64,000 nucleotides of DNA from assembly GCA_002686085.1 (NCBI GenBank), contig NZAC01000022.1, positions 1-64,000 on the forward strand, in the 5' to 3' direction. The notes below the pieces were generated by a model. That model had not been told where the DNA came from. It searched no databases and was given only the letters and a program-made list of their open reading frames with translations. The DNA comes from Roseibacillus sp. (GTDB lineage Bacteria; Verrucomicrobiota; Verrucomicrobiia; Verrucomicrobiales; Akkermansiaceae). The translations under genes were made by a program, and so were the position numbers. Position 1 is the stretch's first letter. The number at the start of each line of letters is the position of its first letter. Below are positions 26,499-36,400 of this stretch, piece by piece.

Positions 26499-29400
26499 AT
26501 GACGACCGTCACATCTAGGAAATTGGGGACATCCGCAACAATCTGCGTAACGCTTATCGCCTTTCTGATGTCTCTCCCTGGACAACTCCGTGGGCAGCAG
26601 AAAGACCCCGCCCTTGATCTTTATTATCTCGCAACAGGAGCCTATAACCGAAAGCTCTACCCTGCAGCAATAGGGGGATTCCGGGAGTTCCTCCAGAAGC
26701 ACGGCAATCATGCCAAGGCAGACCAAGCCCGGCAGGGCCTCGCTCTCAGTTTCTACGCACAGAAACAGTATGTTGAAGCCATCCCCCTGCTAACCGCTCT
26801 TCTCTCAAAACCCAATTTGCCAAAAGAGGTTAGCCGGGACCGCATTATCCTGATGCAGGGACAGTGCCTCCTGCGAAGTGGACAGAAGGATCAGGCGCGC
26901 GACCATTTCATCAAGGAACAGGCCCGGCTCAAGAATCCCGCCTACAAGGCTTCCGCGCTGGCTGCGATTTGTGACATCTATTTCGGAAAACAAGATTGGG
27001 ATCAGGTCAACACATGGGCTACCCAACTGGCGAAGGCCCAGCTCTCCTCAAACCAAGCGGCCAGAGGCCTTTACCAGCAGGGCTTCGCCAACTACCAGCT
27101 GAAGAAGTATCAAGAGGCTGCCGAAATCCTCGAGAAGGTGCGTCCCATCGACCCCGACGCCATCTGGAAAACCCGGTCCTCATACCTCTTGGGCGAGTGT
27201 TACACGGTTGTTAAAAACCATGAGAAAGCGGCGCTCGCATTTGAAGCCGCCCTGCCCGGCTTGAAGGGTTCCGATAAGACGGAATGCCACTATCGGCTGG
27301 GAGTCACCAGGTTCATCCTCGACAACTGGGCCGGGGCGGCAGAGCAATTCGAGGCCTTTCTTAAATCAGAGCCCACTACCCGTCCAGAGGACCAGAAGAA
27401 AGAAAATCCTAACATCAAGGAGTCTCAGCTCTACATTGGAAGGTGCCTTCTTGAGCAGGGAGAATTCAATGAAGCCCGTAATAGGCTGTCGAGGCTTACT
27501 GATCTCGAAGGTTCCCTGGGAGCCAGAGCCAACCTCTGGTTTGCACGCGTGTTTTCCCGCCCTGCGAAACCCAATTACGACCAAGCCGCCGCCTCCCTTG
27601 GGCCCGCGGTCACGAAATACCATAACATCGCCCCGGTGAATGACGACCTGCGCTTTGATTATGCCAATGCATTGATGAGTCGCAACAAGCCCGACTGGAA
27701 GGCCGCGGCCGAGGCCCTCGGGCGAATCAACGGCGGGGTCTTCGGACAGTTTGCCGAAGTCCTGGCCCAGAGGGCCACATGCTACCACAAGCTCGGAGAC
27801 TACAACAACAGCCTGAACCTTGCTAACGAGCACATCACTAAGTTCAAGGACCATGAGATGGCCGGGGACACTCGCTTCCTGCGGGCCGAGAACATGTTCC
27901 TGCTCAGTCAGGCTGATAATGCGATCAAGGCCTACAAGGAATTCCTAGCTACCCATAAGGATCATTCCAATGCCCTCGCCGCGGCATTCCGGATTGCCCA
28001 GATTCATCATCATCAGGGTCGCTGGGATCAATCCCTCGCCTCGGCCAAGCCCCTCCTTGCCAGCAAGCCGGAAGGGCCTTTGTTCGCCCAGTTGGCCTTC
28101 CTGGTAGGCAATTCGCACTTCCAGAAGGAGCAATGGAAGGAATGTATCGAGCCCCTGGAGGCGTTCATTGCTACCCGGGTCGAGAAGACAGGAGAAAACA
28201 GCCAGCGGGTCTCCGCAGAGGCAAACGTCGATACTGCCCTGATTCAGCTGGCGGTCGCATACGACCGGGAAGAGACGCCCGCCAAGGCCCTCGAACATCT
28301 GGAAACCCTCACCCGCTTCTACCCTGGCGCCACGCCGCACCTTCCTCTCGCCCTTGCCGAACGGGGGCGACTTGCCTACGAGGAAGAGGACCTTTCCCAG
28401 GCCCGGCAGTCCCTCGAGCGCTTTCTCAATGAGGACAAACAGAACAAGGATCCCTTCAAGAGCGGGGCGCCTCCTCAAAGGATTCGGGTGAACTATTTCC
28501 TCGGCTGGGTTAATGCCACCGAGAAAAAACATGAGCCTGCTGTCCTGCATTTCGGTGAAGTAGCCAAAAACCACCAGCACGAACTCGCCGCCGATGCGGC
28601 GCTGCAACAGGGCCTTGCCTACATCCAACTGGAGCAATTCGACAAGGCAGGCAGCCTTTTTCCTCAGATTCTTCAACGATATCCAAAGCACGAGAAACTC
28701 CAACGGGTCACCTACTACGCCGGCCTCTCTTTAGCCCGGCTTGAAAAATGGGGGCCTGCGGCAGTCCATCTGCGAAAGGTCGCAGACACATGGCCCGACT
28801 CTGAATTCGCTGATCAGGCCCTCTATGAATGGGCCTGGTGTGAGCGTAAGCAGAAGAAGGAAGCCGATGCTGCCAAACTCTACGAGAGATTTCTCGGCAA
28901 GTACCGGGAAAGCTCCCTGGTCGTGAAAGTCCAGAGTGAACTCGCGGAACTAAACCTGAAGAGTGGAGAGCAGGACATGGTGATTGAACGCCTCACGAAG
29001 GCTCTTGCCGCCGTAAAGGAGGAAGCCCTGCAGGAAGACCTCCTCTACCAGCTGGCTACGGCTCATTTCAGTAAGGGTGACTATGAGAATTCTGCCGGAA
29101 TGTTTGAAGACCTGCTCGTCAAGTATCCTAATTCCAAGCTCAGAGCATCCATGTGCTTTCAGGCCGGCGAGTCCCGTTACAAGTTGAAGGAAACCGTGGT
29201 CGCTCTAACTCATTTCGCTGAGGGAATGAAGCAGGGCAACCTGAAGCCAGTCCTCGCCGAGTCCATGCTGATGCGACTCGCCGAAATGCAGAGCGCCACT
29301 GCAGATCACCCCGGCGCTTACAAGTCCTACCGCGACTTCATTGGCCGCTTTCCGGAAAGTAAGTGGAAGCGCAATGCCCAGTTTGGGCTGGCGTGGTCCC

Positions 29401-29753
29401 TTGAGAATTCCGACAAGCCTGGCGATGCCATCCGCAATTATGCTCCTCTCCTTGAGGCCGACAATTCAGTCGACCTTTGGACAGTGCGAGCCCGGTTCCA
29501 GACCGGAGAATGCTATTTCAACATGCAGAAGTATGAGGAAGCGGTGAAGGAGTTTCTGAACGTTGAAATCCAGTACAAAAAGTATCCTGCATGGCAGGCC
29601 AAGAGTATCCTCGAAATTGGCCGCGTACTCCTCGCTCAGAATAAGCGCGGGGACGCCAAGGAGCGCTTCAAGGATGTCATCACCCGCTACCCTAATGAAA
29701 AGGCGGCAATTGTAGCGCGCCAGTATCTTGATCAACTACGCACCAGCGGATAA
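26499..29753 (+). CDS. Large periplasmic TPR-repeat protein of the ExbBD cluster
   Basis: 1084 residues, almost entirely tetratricopeptide repeats. Examples are AYNRKLYPAAIGGFREFLQK near the start, QGFANYQLKKYQEAAEILEK, and ATAHFSKGDYENSAGMFEDL near the C-terminus; about 25-28 helical pairs are inferred by eye. The ATG chosen has AGGA eight bases upstream and gives a signal sequence (RKLGTSATICVTLIAFLMSL). Earlier in-frame starts at 26427 (TTG), 26457 and 26490 exist. It is first in the apparent operon with ExbB, ExbD and the two propeller/toroid proteins (30-base gap to ExbB). Position and repeats recall the TPR protein CpoB/YbgF of Tol-Pal operons, though it is far longer. It is probably a protein-interaction scaffold in the periplasm. 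Confidence 0.83.
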   Translation: MTTVTSRKLGTSATICVTLIAFLMSLPGQLRGQQKDPALDLYYLATGAYNRKLYPAAIGGFREFLQKHGNHAKADQARQGLALSFYAQKQYVEAIPLLTALLSKPNLPKEVSRDRIILMQGQCLLRSGQKDQARDHFIKEQARLKNPAYKASALAAICDIYFGKQDWDQVNTWATQLAKAQLSSNQAARGLYQQGFANYQLKKYQEAAEILEKVRPIDPDAIWKTRSSYLLGECYTVVKNHEKAALAFEAALPGLKGSDKTECHYRLGVTRFILDNWAGAAEQFEAFLKSEPTTRPEDQKKENPNIKESQLYIGRCLLEQGEFNEARNRLSRLTDLEGSLGARANLWFARVFSRPAKPNYDQAAASLGPAVTKYHNIAPVNDDLRFDYANALMSRNKPDWKAAAEALGRINGGVFGQFAEVLAQRATCYHKLGDYNNSLNLANEHITKFKDHEMAGDTRFLRAENMFLLSQADNAIKAYKEFLATHKDHSNALAAAFRIAQIHHHQGRWDQSLASAKPLLASKPEGPLFAQLAFLVGNSHFQKEQWKECIEPLEAFIATRVEKTGENSQRVSAEANVDTALIQLAVAYDREETPAKALEHLETLTRFYPGATPHLPLALAERGRLAYEEEDLSQARQSLERFLNEDKQNKDPFKSGAPPQRIRVNYFLGWVNATEKKHEPAVLHFGEVAKNHQHELAADAALQQGLAYIQLEQFDKAGSLFPQILQRYPKHEKLQRVTYYAGLSLARLEKWGPAAVHLRKVADTWPDSEFADQALYEWAWCERKQKKEADAAKLYERFLGKYRESSLVVKVQSELAELNLKSGEQDMVIERLTKALAAVKEEALQEDLLYQLATAHFSKGDYENSAGMFEDLLVKYPNSKLRASMCFQAGESRYKLKETVVALTHFAEGMKQGNLKPVLAESMLMRLAEMQSATADHPGAYKSYRDFIGRFPESKWKRNAQFGLAWSLENSDKPGDAIRNYAPLLEADNSVDLWTVRARFQTGECYFNMQKYEEAVKEFLNVEIQYKKYPAWQAKSILEIGRVLLAQNKRGDAKERFKDVITRYPNEKAAIVARQYLDQLRTSG

Positions 29754-29783
29754 CCGAAAACCTCTCAATCACTCAGATTTCCC

Positions 29784-30551
29784 ATGACCAACTACAAGAC
29801 AAACGAACCTTGGAAAAAAGCCGCAGGCATCGCCGCCCTCTTCCTCATGGCCCTTACCACCTCGCTTCTCGCAGCAGAGGCTGGGGCGGATTCCGGCGTG
29901 GAAAAAGAAACTATGTTCTCCCTGATAAAAAAAGGGGGACCAATCATGATCCCACTCGGGATTGCCTCCATCATAGCACTCGCCTTGGCCCTCGAACGTT
30001 TTATTTCCCTGCGTCGCGACAGGGTGCTGCCTGACGGATTCCTCAACGGTCTGGGAAATGCCTGGGATTCAGATCCCTCTGGGCAGGCCGCAGAGCAGTA
30101 TTGCGAGCAGAGCGCGGGAAGCGCAGGGCATGTTTTCAAGGCAGGCCTCCAATGGCGGGATTCGGGCCATGAAGCAGTCGCCAAGGCCGTCGAAGACGCT
30201 GGAATCCGGGAGGCCGACAAACTCAAGAGGAGCCTGCGCGGACTTTCGGTCATTGCGGCTGTTTCTCCTCTCCTCGGCCTTCTTGGCACTGTCTACGGGA
30301 TGATCGACGCCTTTCAGCGTACGTCTCAGAGCGGCGGCGCGGCAAAAACCGCAGACCTTGCCACCGGAATTTATGAAGCTCTGGTGACGACAGCCGCAGG
30401 CCTCACCATCGCCATCCCCACTCTACTGCTCTACCAGTTCCTGCAATCCCGGGTGGATAAGATTATTGATCATATCGACGAGGTTGGAACCGACTTCATT
30501 GTCAACTACGCAAGAAAAAATAGTGCTCCTGTCGATTCCGCAATCGCGTAG
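29784..30551 (+). CDS. exbB: MotA/TolQ/ExbB proton channel protein
   Basis: 255 residues. The ExbB/TolQ signature is clear: a first helix about 54-72 after the GGPIMIPLG motif, then LLGLLGTVYGMIDAFQ (about 160-178) and YEALVTTAAGLTIAIPTLLLYQFL (about 195-220), which line the proton path. An extra N-terminal hydrophobic segment (about 13-31, ending LLAAEAG) precedes the conserved core; this is common in ExbB proteins that carry a cleavable signal or additional domain. It works in the inner membrane as the pentameric stator of a proton-motive-force-driven complex with ExbD and a TonB/TolA-type transducer. It is encoded directly before ExbD. Confidence 0.93.
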   Translation: MTNYKTNEPWKKAAGIAALFLMALTTSLLAAEAGADSGVEKETMFSLIKKGGPIMIPLGIASIIALALALERFISLRRDRVLPDGFLNGLGNAWDSDPSGQAAEQYCEQSAGSAGHVFKAGLQWRDSGHEAVAKAVEDAGIREADKLKRSLRGLSVIAAVSPLLGLLGTVYGMIDAFQRTSQSGGAAKTADLATGIYEALVTTAAGLTIAIPTLLLYQFLQSRVDKIIDHIDEVGTDFIVNYARKNSAPVDSAIA

Positions 30552-30577
30552 GGCTCGCAGACTAACTAACTGAATCC

Positions 30578-30994
30578 ATGAGAATCCGAGGCAGGGACAA
30601 CGAGCAGGGCGAGATCATCAATATCTCGAGCATGATCGACGTCATGTTTATCCTCATCATTTTCTTCCTGGTTACCACCACCTTCAAGGAGGAAGAGGTC
30701 GATCACCTCGTTAAGCTCCCCGTGGAATCCCGTAACCAATCGCTCACCCAGACTGCAGGAAACCTGATCAAGGTGAATATACGGGATAATGGAGCCTACG
30801 TCGTGATGGGTCAGGCGGTAACGGAGGAAAAACTGACTGAGTGGATGCAAGAGGAGCGTGAAAAAAAGCCAGAGATCAAGGTTCTCGTTCGTTGCGACAA
30901 GGAATCCAAGCACCTCTACCTCGCTAATGTGATGTCTATCTGTCGCTTTGTCGGAGTTCCGGAAGCTAATATCGCAGTACGCACCGAGAAGTAA
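30578..30994 (+). CDS. exbD: ExbD/TolR biopolymer transport protein
   Basis: 138 residues with one N-terminal transmembrane helix, SSMIDVMFILIIFFLVTTTF. It contains the essential proton-carrying Asp21 (equivalent to Asp25 of E. coli ExbD). A periplasmic domain of about 95 residues follows, ending in the usual ANVMSICRFVGVPEANIAVRT. It starts 27 bases after ExbB and ends 13 bases before the next gene. A single ExbD copy is present; many PVC clusters carry two. Confidence 0.93.
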   Translation: MRIRGRDNEQGEIINISSMIDVMFILIIFFLVTTTFKEEEVDHLVKLPVESRNQSLTQTAGNLIKVNIRDNGAYVVMGQAVTEEKLTEWMQEEREKKPEIKVLVRCDKESKHLYLANVMSICRFVGVPEANIAVRTEK

Positions 30995-31006
30995 CCAGGT
31001 CGGATC

Positions 31007-33415
31007 ATGAGCGAGCAGCAGCCTATCCCCCCATCGGCAAGCAGACGACAGGCGACTTACTTGCCCGGGGATACCAGAAACAATACTAACCCCGATCGGA
31101 TGATTCTCGGGGTCACCCGTAAGCAGCGCTTCCGTCTCTATTTCTTGCTGGCAGTGGCTCTGGTTTCTGGATTTCTCCTGTGGTCTCTCTTCTATCTCCG
31201 TCCCGACCGCTGGTATACCTATACGGATCAGGTTGCCTTTAATCAGGTCGCACGCGATGTCACTCCCGGATATGTCCTCTGGGAGAAGGCAGAGCCTGCC
31301 GGAAGTGGGTTCGGACCGGAAGAAGACATCGCTACTCCTGTGATCTCCTCGAATGGGGCGCGCATGATCTACAGCTCTGGGAAAGACGATGGAAACGCCA
31401 ACCTCTTTTTGCGGGAATGGGACGGTAACGACTGGAAGAGCCCTCGGCCGATGCGCGCTCTTAACAGCGCCTTCCATGAGATATCGCCCTCACTGAGCGG
31501 CGATGGAGAACTGCTCTATTTCAGCAGCGACCGCCCCGGCGGACAGGGTGGATTCGATATCTGGGTCGCGAAGTGGGATGGCGCCGAATACGCATGGCCG
31601 CTCCCTCTAACACCACGGGTAAACACACCCTTCGATGAAATCGACCCTGATATCGCTCCAGATAACCTCGTTCTTTACTTCGCTTCCAATCAACCTCGCC
31701 GCGCGACTGACACCTCCGAAAAAGTAGCGGCAATGCTTGAAAACGTGGAAGACCGCAAGGGTAACTTTGACCTCTACTCCGCCGACAAGGCTGGCGAGAC
31801 TACCTTTGACCTCATCGTCGAGCGTCAGCTAAGTATGCTCTACTCGCTGCGAGAAAGTGCGCTTGCGGACCCCGAGGTCATGTCCAAGTTAGGCGGAAGC
31901 AAGCAAACTGAGAGCGCCGTCGACAAGGGTCTTGCCTTCCTCGCGGCTACTCAGGAAGAGGATGGTCGATGGGATATAGGTAAGTCTGGTGGGCAGAGCG
32001 GACACGACCAGGCAGCCACTGCCTTCGCTTTGCTCGCCTTCTACGGCCGAGGAGAAGTCCACGATGAGGAATGTAAGTATCAAGATACCGTTAAACGGGG
32101 GATCGAGTGGCTGGTCGGACAGCAGAACGGAGCAACCGGAGACCTTAGAGGCGCCAAACCAAGAAGTAACGCCATGTATGATCATGGGATTGCATCTCTC
32201 GCCGTGATCGAAGCGTATGGCGTGACCAAGGACGCAACGTTGCGCCCCAAGGCTCAGGCAGCCATCGACTTTATCAGCGAGACCCAGCACGAGGGAGGCG
32301 GATGGCGCTATAGTCCAAATCAGGCCGGTGACCTTTCAGTCACCGGCTGGTACATCATGGCTCTTGCAAGTGCCGAAATGTCCGGACTCATCGTCCCGGA
32401 CAAGACCATGGACGGAGCAACGAAGTTCCTCGACAGTGTCAGTCACGGCAAGCACAAGGGTGCTTACGGTTATACTGGCGCGAGTGGAGGAACAGCAGCA
32501 CTTAATGCAGCAGGGTTTTTCTGCTCTCAACTTCTCGGGCGATCCTCGAATACTGCCAAAGCGTATGAATCCTCTGCCATCGTGGACCGTCAGGGTTTCA
32601 AACTGGAAGATATTTATCACGCCTACTACGGCAGCGTGGCCTCTTATCAGCATCAGGGACCAGCATGGCGGAAGTGGATGGAAAAAATGCATTCAGGCTT
32701 CGTGAACTCCCAGAATCCTGATGGATCTTGGAAGACCGGTGGTGGGCACGGCAGGCAGATGGGCGGGGTCATCGTTACTGCCTTGGTAACGCTGTGCCTG
32801 GAGGCACATTATCGCTACAGTCCCCTTTATGGACTGGGTTGGGAACCCGATGCCGATGGCCCTACGGGCACCAGCAGGGACCTCGCCGAACTTGCCGATA
32901 CCCCTCTGTTCCGTCATGCGAGATTCCTCGAGGATGTCAGTTCCCCGGCCAACGATACTGGTCCCGTACTGACCGATCATGGTGACTTTCTCTATTTCGC
33001 CTCGGAACGAGGTAGTGGAGAGGGGGGATCGGACCTCTGGCGATCTCGCCTCGGGCGAACAGAGGCCAACAAGTATGGCCAGCCCAGCAACCTTGGGCCT
33101 GAAGTCAACGGGACTGGCAATGAAACAAACCCTGCCGTTCGCAATGCCGGGTTCCACCTGCTCTTCAATTCTGATCGTGCCGACAACGGAAATGCCCTCT
33201 ACAGCGCTCGGAGTAAGCGCGTGGTTCGCCGATTCGACCTCACCAAGATGCCCGACCTGAACTGGATCATGGGCAATCTCATCTGGATTCTCCTCCTCCT
33301 CGCCTCTCTGACAGGCTTTGTCTGGCTCACCAAGCGAGCTCTTTCGGCGAGCAAGCACTCGCCTTCCATACCCCTGCCCGACGACACGCCTGCTGATCCA
33401 GCCTCCTCGCCCTAA
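31007..33415 (+). CDS. Membrane-anchored PD40 propeller with inserted squalene-cyclase-like toroid
   Basis: 802 residues. Order: cytoplasmic N-tail; TM1 about 44-64; PD40/TolB-like blades about 108-260 (GARMIYSSGKDDGNANLFL, GELLYFSSDRPGGQGGFDIW, LVLYFASNQP); an alpha/alpha-toroid about 300-605 with QEEDGRWDI, YDHGIASLAVIEAYG, GGWRYSP, DLSVTGWYIMAL and NPDGSWKTGGG; two more PD40 blades about 655-735 (FLYFASERGSGEGGSDLW, FHLLFNSDR); TM2 about 753-775; and a short Pro/Asp-rich cytoplasmic tail. Both soluble modules are predicted to be periplasmic. The squalene-cyclase catalytic DxDDTA motif is absent. Its propeller pairs in sequence with that of the next gene, so the toroid appears to have been inserted between propeller blades. 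Likely partner of the ExbBD motor encoded upstream. Confidence 0.85.
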   Translation: MSEQQPIPPSASRRQATYLPGDTRNNTNPDRMILGVTRKQRFRLYFLLAVALVSGFLLWSLFYLRPDRWYTYTDQVAFNQVARDVTPGYVLWEKAEPAGSGFGPEEDIATPVISSNGARMIYSSGKDDGNANLFLREWDGNDWKSPRPMRALNSAFHEISPSLSGDGELLYFSSDRPGGQGGFDIWVAKWDGAEYAWPLPLTPRVNTPFDEIDPDIAPDNLVLYFASNQPRRATDTSEKVAAMLENVEDRKGNFDLYSADKAGETTFDLIVERQLSMLYSLRESALADPEVMSKLGGSKQTESAVDKGLAFLAATQEEDGRWDIGKSGGQSGHDQAATAFALLAFYGRGEVHDEECKYQDTVKRGIEWLVGQQNGATGDLRGAKPRSNAMYDHGIASLAVIEAYGVTKDATLRPKAQAAIDFISETQHEGGGWRYSPNQAGDLSVTGWYIMALASAEMSGLIVPDKTMDGATKFLDSVSHGKHKGAYGYTGASGGTAALNAAGFFCSQLLGRSSNTAKAYESSAIVDRQGFKLEDIYHAYYGSVASYQHQGPAWRKWMEKMHSGFVNSQNPDGSWKTGGGHGRQMGGVIVTALVTLCLEAHYRYSPLYGLGWEPDADGPTGTSRDLAELADTPLFRHARFLEDVSSPANDTGPVLTDHGDFLYFASERGSGEGGSDLWRSRLGRTEANKYGQPSNLGPEVNGTGNETNPAVRNAGFHLLFNSDRADNGNALYSARSKRVVRRFDLTKMPDLNWIMGNLIWILLLLASLTGFVWLTKRALSASKHSPSIPLPDDTPADPASSP

Positions 33416-33424
33416 CCCAGGCAG

Positions 33425-36400
33425 ATGGCCATGTTCGAACCAGATCAAGAGAAATCCATAGAACTCCCGGTAAGCAAGCCGTCTTCCATGGCGCGTTGGT
33501 TCCTGCCCTTTGTCGCTCTTACCGTCATGCTCGGGGTCGGACTCCTGCTCCACGGAAAACTACGCAAGGAGATCTGGTCTTACTTCACCGACGACCAGGG
33601 GACCCGGGTGGAAGTTCAGGAAGGTAAAGCGCGATATATCCTCTGGCAGGATCCCAGACAGAGCCTCTTCCAGGAAGAAGGGTCCACTCAAGAGCCAGAC
33701 CCCATCAACCAGGCTTCCGGCCGCCTCGAGGCCGCCTTCTCTCCCGATGGCATCAGCATGATTCTGGTCCGGACCGATCTCGAGACCCGCCAGGCCGACC
33801 TCTACCAATCGACCTGGAACGGGAGAATCTGGACTCGTCCTGCCGGCCTGGCCTCTCTCAACACGGCATCCAACGAGCGAGGGCCCGCCTTCTCCCATGA
33901 CGGAAGATATCTCTATTTCAGCTCTGATCGCGCCGGTGGCCAAGGAGGTGATGATATTTATGTGGCCCGCTGGGATGGCCGGGAGTGGACCGGGGTGGAG
34001 GCCCTCGGAACCACGATCAACTCCCCTGCCCGGGAAACTGGGCCCGCTCCCAGCGCCGACGGTAAGCGTCTCTACTTCTCCTCCAACCGTGCTGGAGGAA
34101 ATGATATTTTCATGTCGCAGCGCATAGAAGAAGCATCTCCCGTGGTTTCGGAACCTGATGGGGAGCAGGCCCCCGGAGCCGACAACGAGAGGGCTTCTGC
34201 ACCGTCGGAAAATTTCTTGCCGAACTGGTCTCCTCCACCCCTTCCACTGTTCAGCAACACAGAGGCGGCTGACCATCTCAACTCCAGTGCCGAGGACATT
34301 CAGACCGCCCTTACCCGGCGCGGAGATCATGTCTTCCTTGCCTCGGACCGTGACCGTAATAATGAAACCGGGTTTGGAGTCTACTTTAGCCGTGTCATCG
34401 ACGGGAAGGCTCTTCCCCCGGAACGAGTCGATCTATATCTCAATGAAGGGAATGTGACCGATCCGGCGGTCCGCATGGAAGGATTTGATCTTCTTTTCAG
34501 CACCAAGCCTGAAGCCGAATCCGGGAACGAGGGGTTCAAGCTCTACCGCTCCACCACCCGGGAGGTAGTTGGCTATACCAATCTTGACCGGTGGGAATCC
34601 TTCAAGGACCTCCTGAAGAGCATTGGTTTGTGGATCCTCCTTGGCCTCCTCGCTCTTGCCGCTCTTCTCTACCTTTTGGAAAGCTGGCAGGACCTCAGCA
34701 ACCTTTTCCACAAGTGTCTGGCTGGTTCGGCCGCAGTGCATCTCGTCATCCTGCTCCTTCTCATGGCGTGGCTGATCGCAAAAGAAGTTGGAGGCGAGGA
34801 ACCTCAGTCACCCGAAATCACAGTAAGCATCGAGGCGCTCATGGAGGAGGAAATTGCTCTTGAAAGCGAGCCCGAGCAGGCCGAGATCGCGGAGACCAAG
34901 GAACTTGTGATGACTGAGAAGTTCGAGAGCGACTTTAGGATTCCCGTCTTTAAGCCACGGGAAAACACCAAGGTCGTTCCCGTTATAACCCAGACCTCCC
35001 TTTCCTCTCTGGTTCCCAGTGTCCGCCCTTCTAAACTCAACGAATCCGAATCCGAACAGGAACAGACTCAGCCCACCAGGGAACTCACCGTTTTAACCGC
35101 TCTGCCCGAGACCTTCCTGCCCGAACCTGAGGACCCAACTCTTGAAGAGGAGCAGGTCACCGACCAGCAGCTTGCCGAAAAGCCCGCGGACCCCACGGAC
35201 GCAGAATTCAAGCCCACCGAGTCGCTGGATCAGGTGCAACCCGAACAAGCAAGGGAGCGCGCCATCGCCGACACCGCGGTCGACAACGAGTCCGAAGTAA
35301 AGGATGTCTCACAAACTGATGCTGCACCAGAGACGGCCGATACCGATGGCGACACCGTCAATCCACATCGTGGCCTCGAGGCCCTCGGTGCCCCTCCCGA
35401 ACTCAATGAAGCCGGCGACGCGATTACCAACCTGCTCAACCTTCCCGGAGACGATCAGACCAATGATCCTCTCATCCCTGAAAAGCTGGCAACCCCCAAG
35501 AACGATCTCGATGCCCAGGCGATCACCAAGCTCATGACCAAGCGCCGTGGGAGACCATCACCTGAGACCATCGAACAACTGGGAGGATCGGATGCCACCG
35601 AGCGTGCCATTGGCTCAGCTCTGGAATGGCTTGCTCGCAATCAGGAGGGAGATGGCCGCTGGGACATGCGCAAACATGGCGCCAATGGAGACTTCGATAC
35701 CGCGGGGGCGGGACTGGCTCTCCTCTGTTTTTACGGCTGGGGAGAAACCCACAACACGGCAGGAAAGTATCAGGCCAACGTCAAGCGGGCCCTCGAGTGG
35801 CTTCTCAAGCAGCAGAAAGAGGATGGAGATCTAAGGGGAGGAGGGCGGATGTATTGTCATGGGATCGCGGCCATCGCTCTTTGCGAAGCCTATGGGTTTA
35901 CCAAGGATCCGAAGCTGAAGGAGCCTGCCGAGAGGGCTATCGCGCTTATCGTTGCATCCCAGAGCCCCAGCAAAGGTGGGTGGCGCTACAATCCTGCCAA
36001 CGCAAAGGGCAAGCCCAGTGACGACTCCGATCTTTCCGTGACCGCTTGGCAGTACATGGCTCTGCACAGCGCGCGCCTCGCAGGGCTGGAAGTTTCCGAC
36101 GAACCCTTCATAGAAGCCCAGAAATACATGACCTCGGTGTCCTCCGGAACGCATGGCGGACTCTATGCTTACACGGGAGGAGGCCCCAACCCCGCCATGA
36201 CCGCCAGTGGGATGTTCTGCCGGCAGCTGGACCTCGTTCCTCCTACAGACCCCCGTATGGCTGAGGGCGCTGAATACCTCGGGCGTCACAAGTTCAACAA
36301 CAATCCCGATTACTATTACGTCTACTACGCAACCTTGGCTCTTTACCAACATCAGGGGCCTGTCTGGAAGGAGTGGAACGACAAACTTAAGGATACCTTT

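Noticed and set aside
26301..26726. 141-residue minus-strand frame upstream of the membrane protein
   Set aside because: It overlaps the start of the TPR gene and has a Cys/His/Arg-rich, non-protein-like composition.
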